DNA from: Candidatus Tectimicrobiota bacterium
GTDB lineage: Bacteria > UBA8248 > JACPRG01
Length of the DNA: 21,320 bases
Assembly: GCA_016190025.1 (NCBI GenBank)
Contig: JACPRG010000136.1
Coordinates: 1-21,320 of the forward strand
Direction: 5' to 3'
Made by a program: the position numbers and the translations under genes
In this document: in pieces, positions 16,075-21,320 of the stretch
How positions within the stretch are numbered: the stretch's first letter is position 1
Layout: every line of letters starts with the position of its first letter
Notes under the pieces: generated by a model
The model's database searches: none
Told to the model about the DNA's origin: nothing
The model's input: the letters and a program-made list of their open reading frames with translations, nothing else

Positions 16075-17493
16075 TTACCGTCCAGCGCCGACCCGCGAGG
16101 GCGTCACGTAGTCTTCAATCCGGATCTCTTCCACGCCGGGGATGGTCAGGCGCTGCGGGAACTCGTAAGGCAGTCCCATGGGGATGGTCGCGTCGATCCC
16201 CATCTTCGTCACCATCCCGTCCCGCGCCAGTCGGGTGATGGTGTACGTCGTCGGGTCCAGGCGGTTGCCCCGCGCGCCGGGGATCATCACGATGTCCCGG
16301 TCCGCCACAACGCGGGTGGCGATGGCCCAGTTGACCTCGCTCTCATTGTGGATGTCGATGTCCGGATCGACCACCACGACGAGCTTCACATACGGGCTCG
16401 AGGAAAGGGTGGCGAGGATGACGTTTTTCGCGTCCCCCTCGTTGACCTTTTCCAAAGAAACGTAGGCCACATACCGGACCCCGGAGTTCGGCAACGCCAC
16501 CGCCTTGACCGTCGGGACGACCTTCCGCAGCTCCGAGAGCAGGAAACCCTCGTTGAGGGGCGTCTGGATGAACAGGTGCTCCACGACGATGCCCACGTTC
16601 TGGTACATGGCGTCCCGCCGGTGTGTGACGGCCTTCACCCGGACGACCGGGGCGTCGACGATCTGGCCGTAATACTGATGAAACTCGCCGAAGGGACCCT
16701 CCCTCTGCCGTTCGCCCGGAAGAATCTCCCCCTCGATCACGATCTCCGCCTGGGCCGGGACCTGGAGGGGGATGGTCTTGCAGGGAACCAGCTCCAGGGG
16801 CTCGCCGAGCAGACCGCCCACGATTGCGTACTCGTCCTCTCCCTTTCCCTCCGCGCTGGGGAAGACGGCCGCAACGTGGAAAGCCGGGTGCATCCCCAGA
16901 ACAATGGCCACCGGCAGGCTCTCCCCCCGCTCCTCACAATGCCTGTGGGCGTACTGGAGGTGCTTCCCCCAGCTGTAGTAAATTCCCACGCGGTCCTTCC
17001 CGAGCAGCCTGTGGCGGAAAATCCCGATGTCCCTGTGGCCCGTCTCCGGATGGACGGAGACCGTGACGCCCATGGTGATATAGGGGGCGTCATCCCGCGC
17101 GCTGTGGGTGACGATGGGGAGCCGGGTCAGGTCCGCGTCGTCGCCCGTCCAGACCACCTCGTGGACCGGAGCCTCCCGGGCCCTTTTCGGATCCAGGACA
17201 ACCGGCGGGATCTTCTCCCCCATCCGGTCGGCGATGGCCTCCGAGAGGCTTGCCTCTGGAAGGTTCAAAGCCAGGGCGTACTTTCGCTTGTCGGCCAGCA
17301 GGTTGGCGATGACGGGAAAGTCGTACCCCCGGACGTTCTCGAACAGGACGGCGTTGTGCCTTCCGGCGAGGTCCAGCTTTCGAATGAACGCCGAGATCTC
17401 GTGTTTCGCGGACACCTCGCGCTCGATGCGGAGCAGGTCGTCGGGGTAACGCGCCTCAAGCTGGGCCAGAAAATCCCTCAGGTCTTGCGCCAT
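16075..17493 (-). CDS. UbiD-family (de)carboxylase, paralogue 1
   Basis: 472 aa, normal for UbiD/Fdc/AroY-like enzymes, which use prenylated FMN to decarboxylate or carboxylate aromatic or alpha,beta-unsaturated acids in the cytoplasm. The expected catalytic set is present: Arg160 in GIFRHRLLGK, then Glu265 and Glu270 in REGPFGEFHQYYGQ (the Arg/Glu/Glu triad of Fdc1-type enzymes). Other family marks are APYITMG, VLGMHPAFH, AEIVIEGEIL, HRRDAMYQN, GDAKNVIL and the C-terminal DRDIVMIPGARGNRLDPTTY. The start MAQDLRDFLAQLE aligns with its neighbours. It is the UbiD gene nearest the importer. The substrate is not deducible; the ubiquinone pathway enzyme itself is unlikely in this context of four paralogues. 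Confidence 0.93.
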   Translation of the reverse strand: MAQDLRDFLAQLEARYPDDLLRIEREVSAKHEISAFIRKLDLAGRHNAVLFENVRGYDFPVIANLLADKRKYALALNLPEASLSEAIADRMGEKIPPVVLDPKRAREAPVHEVVWTGDDADLTRLPIVTHSARDDAPYITMGVTVSVHPETGHRDIGIFRHRLLGKDRVGIYYSWGKHLQYAHRHCEERGESLPVAIVLGMHPAFHVAAVFPSAEGKGEDEYAIVGGLLGEPLELVPCKTIPLQVPAQAEIVIEGEILPGERQREGPFGEFHQYYGQIVDAPVVRVKAVTHRRDAMYQNVGIVVEHLFIQTPLNEGFLLSELRKVVPTVKAVALPNSGVRYVAYVSLEKVNEGDAKNVILATLSSSPYVKLVVVVDPDIDIHNESEVNWAIATRVVADRDIVMIPGARGNRLDPTTYTITRLARDGMVTKMGIDATIPMGLPYEFPQRLTIPGVEEIRIEDYVTPSRVGAGR

Positions 17494-17547
17494 AACGCTC
17501 GCCTTTTGCCTCCCAGGAAGTCGCGGGGCGGCACCCGCGGATGAAGC

Positions 17548-18951
17548 CTAGCCGATGCCGTCCGTCCATTCCTCCAGGTACTCTTCCAGTTTGATCTCCT
17601 CGGTCCCGGGAATCCGGGTCGGAGCCGGAATCTCATAGGGGAGGCCGATGGGCGTCGTGGCGTCGATCCCGAGCCGGGTCACCATCCCTCCCCCGCCCCG
17701 CCGGGTGATCTCGTAAGAGGAGGGATCCTCCGGATCGCCCGCGACGCCGGGAATCATGAAGATGTCCCGGTCGGCGACCACGCGCGTCGCGAACACCCAG
17801 AGAACCTCCCGGTCGACCTCCATGTCCACGTCCGGGTCCACGGCGAAGACCGTCTTGACGCCCGGGATGGTGCCCAGGGCCGCCACGACGGCCTTCTTGG
17901 CTTCTCCCATCCGCTTCTGGTCCACTTTGACGTAGGCGTGGTAGCCGTTCGACACGGCCGGGATCCGCACGTCCATCACCGCGGGAACGGCCTTCCTGAG
18001 TGTCCGGAGGGCCTCGGCCTCCCGGACGGGCGTGGGAAGAAAGCGCCTCTCGCCGAAGATGCCAGCATCCTGAAAGATAGCGTCCTCCCGCCGGGTGAGG
18101 GCCCGCACGCGGAGAACGGGCGCCTGCCTCTGCCGGCCCTCGTACCCGATGGGGGAGGCCGGGGCCCGGAGGGTCTGCGCGTCGCCGGGCGAGACCGTCC
18201 CTTCGATGACGATCTCGGCGTGGGCCGGAACGGGCAGATCGCCCGTCACCGTCCGGGTGACGGAGAGGGGTTCGCCCATCAGGGACCCGATCCGTCCCAG
18301 GGATTCCGCGCCCCCCAGTCCGGCCGCGGCGGTCAGGTAGAACGCCGGGTGCATCCCGATGACCAGGGCGACTTCCAGGGCTCGGCTTTCCCGGGCCGCG
18401 GCCGCGAGACAATCGGCCAGGGGCGAGCCATCGCCCGGGAGAAGGGCCAGGGCGGCTTTGCCCAGCAGAACGGCCTGGGGGAGGCTGACCATAACGGCGC
18501 CGGACTCAGGATCCCGAGCGACGGCCGCCGCCATGAGCAGGCTGGGCGCTTCGTCCCCCTCGGCGTGCGTGAGCAGGGGAAGCTCCGACACGTCGGCCCG
18601 CTCCCCTTCCCGCTTGACGGACTGAACGGGACCGGTCCGCACTTGAACCGGAGGCAGGATCGCCCCCAGCCTCTTTTGAAGGACTTCGCAATACTCCTCC
18701 CGTCTCGCGTCCGCCTCAAGGCCCAAGGCCAGACAGACCCGGGCCCGGTCGGTGATCAGGTTTCCAACCACGGGGAGGCGGCTCCCCTCGACGGACGAGA
18801 AATGGACAGCCGCGCCGCGCCTCTCGCGTCTCGCCTTCTCAAAAACGGCCGAGACCTGATGCCGCGGCGAGACGGGGGTCTCCACCCGCAAAAACGCCCC
18901 GGGCAGTTTGGACTGCACAGATGCCAGGTAGTCTCTCACCGACTGCGCCAT
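17548..18951 (-). CDS. UbiD-family paralogue 2, catalytic residues lost (pseudoenzyme)
   Basis: 467 aa from the ATG at 18951, chosen because MAQSVRDYLASVQ aligns with the starts of both neighbours. The frame extends to a TTG at 19017 overlapping the previous stop, but that extension is not family-like. Overall fold marks remain: VIGMHPAFYL, AHAEIVIEGTV, RREDAIFQDAG, DRDIFMIPGVAG. Aligned to paralogue 1, the catalytic Arg is Gln159 (SLPQAVLLGK), the first Glu is Leu261 and the second is Ser266 (TLRAPASPIGYEG). All three catalytic positions are therefore changed while the frame and length are intact, so selection seems to keep it as a non-catalytic protein. A structural or regulatory subunit of a hetero-oligomeric carboxylase is a reasonable inference. 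Confidence 0.88.
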   Translation of the reverse strand: MAQSVRDYLASVQSKLPGAFLRVETPVSPRHQVSAVFEKARRERRGAAVHFSSVEGSRLPVVGNLITDRARVCLALGLEADARREEYCEVLQKRLGAILPPVQVRTGPVQSVKREGERADVSELPLLTHAEGDEAPSLLMAAAVARDPESGAVMVSLPQAVLLGKAALALLPGDGSPLADCLAAAARESRALEVALVIGMHPAFYLTAAAGLGGAESLGRIGSLMGEPLSVTRTVTGDLPVPAHAEIVIEGTVSPGDAQTLRAPASPIGYEGRQRQAPVLRVRALTRREDAIFQDAGIFGERRFLPTPVREAEALRTLRKAVPAVMDVRIPAVSNGYHAYVKVDQKRMGEAKKAVVAALGTIPGVKTVFAVDPDVDMEVDREVLWVFATRVVADRDIFMIPGVAGDPEDPSSYEITRRGGGGMVTRLGIDATTPIGLPYEIPAPTRIPGTEEIKLEEYLEEWTDGIG

Positions 18952-19013
18952 GACGTTCGAGCCGCCCTCGTCAAAAGCAAACTCTTGAGGAACTCTTTCG
19001 GGTGGTTTGAGAG

Positions 19014-20405
19014 TCAATTCGCCGCCGGGCCGATGAAGACTCCCACACCCAACCGGTTCACTCCAGGGATTTCCGCCCTCTTCGGGAATTTCTGATCATA
19101 ACCGATGGGAGCGGTCGCATCAACCCCCATTTTGGTCACCATGCCATCCCGCTGGAGCCGGGTCAGGATGTAGGTGGTGGGGTCGAGCCTGTTGCCGCGA
19201 GCCCCGGGGACCATGAAGATGTCCCGGTCGGGGATCACGCGCGTGGAAAGGGCCCACAGGACTTCCCCCTCGTCGAAGATGTCCACGTCCAGGTCGAAGG
19301 CGAAGGCCGTCTTGATGTAAGGGGTCCGGGTGAGGGCAGCCATGAGGATGTTTTTGGCGTCCCCTTCGTTGACCTTCTCCATCTGGATGTAGGCGTGATA
19401 CATCACCCCCGAAAAAGGGACGCAAACGGCCTGCACGGTGGGGAGGACCCCGCGCAGCTCCCGCAGGAGCTGGGCCTCCCGAGGAAAGCTGTTGAGGCTG
19501 ATCTGATCCATGTGCTCGCCCAGATTGTGGTAGATGGCGTCTTTGCGGTGGGTGATGGCCGTGACTTCCATCTCCGGGGCGTCGACGATCTGGCCGTAGT
19601 ACCGGTGATACTCGGCGAAAGGCCCCTCCCGCTGGCGCACGCGGGGGAGAATCCTCCCCTCGATGACGATCTCGGCGCGCGCCGGGACCTCCACATCGAC
19701 CGTCTCACACCTGACCACCTCCACGGGCTCGTCCAGGAGCCCTCCCGCCACCTCGTACTCGTCGGCGCCCTCTTTCCGGGAAACCAGCGCCTGGGAAGCC
19801 ATGTGGAAGGCCGGGTGCATCCCCACAACGATGGCGCACTCCAGCGGCTCATCCCGCACTTCGGCCTTCCGGTGGATGTACTGAAGCCGCTTCCCCCAGC
19901 TGTAATAGACGCCGAGCCTGTTCCGGCCAATGAGCTTGTGCCGGTAGATGCCCAGGTTGGACGCCCCCGTCTCGGGGTCTTTCGCCACGAGAACACCCAT
20001 CGTGATGTAGGGCGCGTCGTTGCGCTCGTGGTGAAGGATGATGGGAAGACGGCCCAGGTCGGCCTCGTCCCCGATGTATCTGACATCCTTGACCGGACCC
20101 GTCTCCACCGGCCGGGGGGGGATCGGTCTCACCTCCCGCTGGGCCAGGACCTCCGCCACCCGGTCCTCGGTGGTGTCCAGGGCGACAGCGAACTTCTTCC
20201 GGGAGGAAAGAAGGTTGGCGAGGACGGGAAACTCGAAACCCTTCACCCGCTCGAAAAGGACGGCTGGATAGAGGCCCTCGCGGTCCATCTTCGCGATGAG
20301 GGCGATGGGCTCCCACTTGTGGGAGACCTCCCGGGAAACCCGCCGGAGCTCCTCGGGCGCCTTCTCCTGAAGCTGCTTCAGATAGGAGCGAAGGTCCTTG
20401 GCCAA
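19014..20405 (-). CDS. UbiD-family (de)carboxylase, paralogue 3
   Basis: 463 aa, starting at a TTG (20405) supported by GAGGAGGG 5 nt upstream and by alignment of MAKDLRSYLKQLQ with its neighbours. Catalytic positions are intact: Arg155 in LGIYRHKLIGRNR, Glu260 and Glu265 in REGPFAEYHRYYGQ. APYITMG, VVGMHPAFHMAS, DEYEVAGGLLDEP and VPGARGNRLDPTTY are further family marks. Its C-terminal half is very similar to paralogue 4 by eye, more than to paralogues 1 and 2, suggesting a recent tandem duplication. It uses a prenylated FMN cofactor if active; no UbiX-type prenyltransferase is in the window. Substrate unknown. Confidence 0.93.
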   Translation of the reverse strand: MAKDLRSYLKQLQEKAPEELRRVSREVSHKWEPIALIAKMDREGLYPAVLFERVKGFEFPVLANLLSSRKKFAVALDTTEDRVAEVLAQREVRPIPPRPVETGPVKDVRYIGDEADLGRLPIILHHERNDAPYITMGVLVAKDPETGASNLGIYRHKLIGRNRLGVYYSWGKRLQYIHRKAEVRDEPLECAIVVGMHPAFHMASQALVSRKEGADEYEVAGGLLDEPVEVVRCETVDVEVPARAEIVIEGRILPRVRQREGPFAEYHRYYGQIVDAPEMEVTAITHRKDAIYHNLGEHMDQISLNSFPREAQLLRELRGVLPTVQAVCVPFSGVMYHAYIQMEKVNEGDAKNILMAALTRTPYIKTAFAFDLDVDIFDEGEVLWALSTRVIPDRDIFMVPGARGNRLDPTTYILTRLQRDGMVTKMGVDATAPIGYDQKFPKRAEIPGVNRLGVGVFIGPAAN

Positions 20406-20560
20406 CGGAACCCTCCTCGACCCGCCCGGTCAGAGCGGCCTCCGGGCTGGACGGGCTTCGGATTGCCCCCCACTTCAGGGCGCGGCCTCAACGCTTGCGC
20501 GAAAGGACCGGGGACGGGGGCCGCACCTCTCAAAGGATGTGGACCGAATTCGATTCGCCC

Positions 20561-20617
20561 GGTGAAGGCAGAGGACCTGAAAGGGTCCCCCAGGGCGGGC
20601 GGACACCTCACTTCACC
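20561..20617 (-). other. Nested inverted repeat between UbiD paralogues 4 and 3
   Basis: GGTGAAG (20561-20567) pairs with CTTCACC (20611-20617), and within it GGACC (20573-20577) pairs with GGTCC (20584-20588). The structure covers the stop codon of paralogue 4 and continues into the 202-bp spacer, the longest within this gene series. It has no T-tract, so partial termination, RNA processing or transcript stabilisation are all possible. No clear promoter was seen in the rest of the spacer. Confidence 0.35.
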
Positions 20618-21320
20618 CCAGGCTTGAGGAGGCCCTCCACTTCCACGTTTTCCACCCCCGGAATCCTCGCCCGTTTCGGGAACGGGTCGTCGTATCCGAG
20701 GGGGACGGTGGCGTCGACGCCTATCTTCGTCACCATGCCGTCCCTCTGCAAGCGGGTGATGGTGTAGGTCATGGGGTCGAGCCGGTTGCCCCGGGCCCCG
20801 GGGATGACGAAGACATCCCGGTCGGGGACCACGCGGGTGGAGAGGGCCCACAGGACCTCGTTCTCATCGAAGATGTCCACGTCCGCATCGAAAACGAAAG
20901 CGCCCTTCACGTAGGGCGTCCGGGTCAGGGCGGCCATGAGGACGTTCTTGGCGTCCCCCTCGTTGACCTTCTCCATCTGGATGTAGACGTGGTACAGGAC
21001 CCCGGAGAGGGGGATGTGGACGGCCTTGACGGTGGGGAGGACCCTGCGCAGCTCCCGGAGCATGTGGCCCTCGTTGGGAACGATGGTGACGGTGATGTGC
21101 TCGATGTACTGGCCGACATCGTGATAGATGGCGTTCTTGCGGTGGGTGATGGCCGTCACTTCGATCTCCGGGGCGTCCACGATCTGGCCGTAGTAGCGGT
21201 GATATTCGCCGAACGGCCCCTCCCGCTGGCGGGCATGGGGGAGGATCCTTCCCTCGATGACGATCTCGGCGTGCGCCGGGACCTCGACGTCCACCGTCTC
21301 GCACTTCACGAGCTCCAGGG
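20608..21320 (-). CDS. UbiD-family (de)carboxylase, paralogue 4 (cut by window edge)
   Basis: The C-terminal 237 or so codons of a UbiD protein; the N-terminal half, with the Arg of the triad, lies beyond the right edge. The two glutamates are kept in REGPFGEYHRYYGQ, followed by ITHRKNAIYHDVG, YIQMEKVNEGDAKNVLMAAL, DRDVFVIPGARGNRLDP and a short tail ending LLKPGVK. It is highly similar to paralogue 3, for example KVNEGDAKN, AALTRTPY, DVDIFDE, EVLWALSTRV and RLQRDGMVTK, all shared almost unchanged. It is the most upstream gene of the minus-strand series visible here. Confidence 0.92.
   Translation of the reverse strand, partial: LELVKCETVDVEVPAHAEIVIEGRILPHARQREGPFGEYHRYYGQIVDAPEIEVTAITHRKNAIYHDVGQYIEHITVTIVPNEGHMLRELRRVLPTVKAVHIPLSGVLYHVYIQMEKVNEGDAKNVLMAALTRTPYVKGAFVFDADVDIFDENEVLWALSTRVVPDRDVFVIPGARGNRLDPMTYTITRLQRDGMVTKIGVDATVPLGYDDPFPKRARIPGVENVEVEGLLKPGVK

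Noticed and set aside
16048..17544. 498-codon plus-strand open frame opposite UbiD paralogue 1
   Set aside because: The translation is Asp/His/Arg/Pro-rich antisense sequence; similar shadows appear at the same place opposite the other UbiD copies, as expected from shared codon usage.
1..21320. Insertion sequences, integrases, tRNA or rRNA genes
   Set aside because: No transposase or integrase motifs, terminal inverted repeats with target duplications, or cloverleaf-type sequences were recognised anywhere.

Overview
The window is GC-rich with dense gene packing. Most of its length is covered by long antisense shadow ORFs, which is typical of a high-GC3 genome. The gene content is UbiD-family decarboxylase paralogues, an NMT1/Ssu/Tau-type ABC importer, a glutaconate-type CoA-transferase pair, a hydantoinase-B-like protein and a Bug/TctC-type receptor domain. 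That mix suggests a metabolically versatile bacterium from soil, sediment or groundwater, of the kind seen in Desulfobacterota, Methylomirabilota/Rokubacteria, Tectomicrobia or Binatota. No marker gene is present, so the taxon is an inference only.

Left part (1-4377): the 5' end of a hyuB-like gene runs off the left edge on the minus strand. Divergent from it is an 892-codon secreted protein that joins an SH3-like domain, a caspase-like (C14) domain with its His/Cys dyad, three PEGA repeats and a complete TctC/Bug solute-receptor domain. This is the most unusual gene in the window. A small minus-strand protein with a SAP/Rho-N-like N terminus follows. Its upstream region carries two tandem perfect palindromes, further dyads and a very AT-rich island.

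Middle part (4378-11170): an overlapping CoA-transferase A/B pair and a cation:proton antiporter lie on the plus strand. leuB and asd form a two-gene minus-strand unit (leucine biosynthesis and the aspartate pathway) with a good sigma-70-type promoter. Divergent from leuB is a membrane-anchored, receiver-like protein with an unusual middle domain.

Right part (11211-21320, all minus strand): a polytopic GT-C-like membrane protein appears to be frameshifted. Upstream of it, and separated by a very strong intrinsic terminator, is a long apparent transcription unit of four tandem UbiD-family genes (the first cut by the right edge), an ABC ATPase, a permease and a periplasmic binding protein. One of the four UbiD paralogues has lost all three residues expected to be catalytic, while two of the others are very similar to each other. 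My reading is an uptake-plus-decarboxylation (or carboxylation) module for an organic, perhaps aromatic, acid, with one paralogue turned into a non-catalytic subunit. The substrate cannot be read from the sequence, and no UbiX/prenyl-FMN synthase is in the window.
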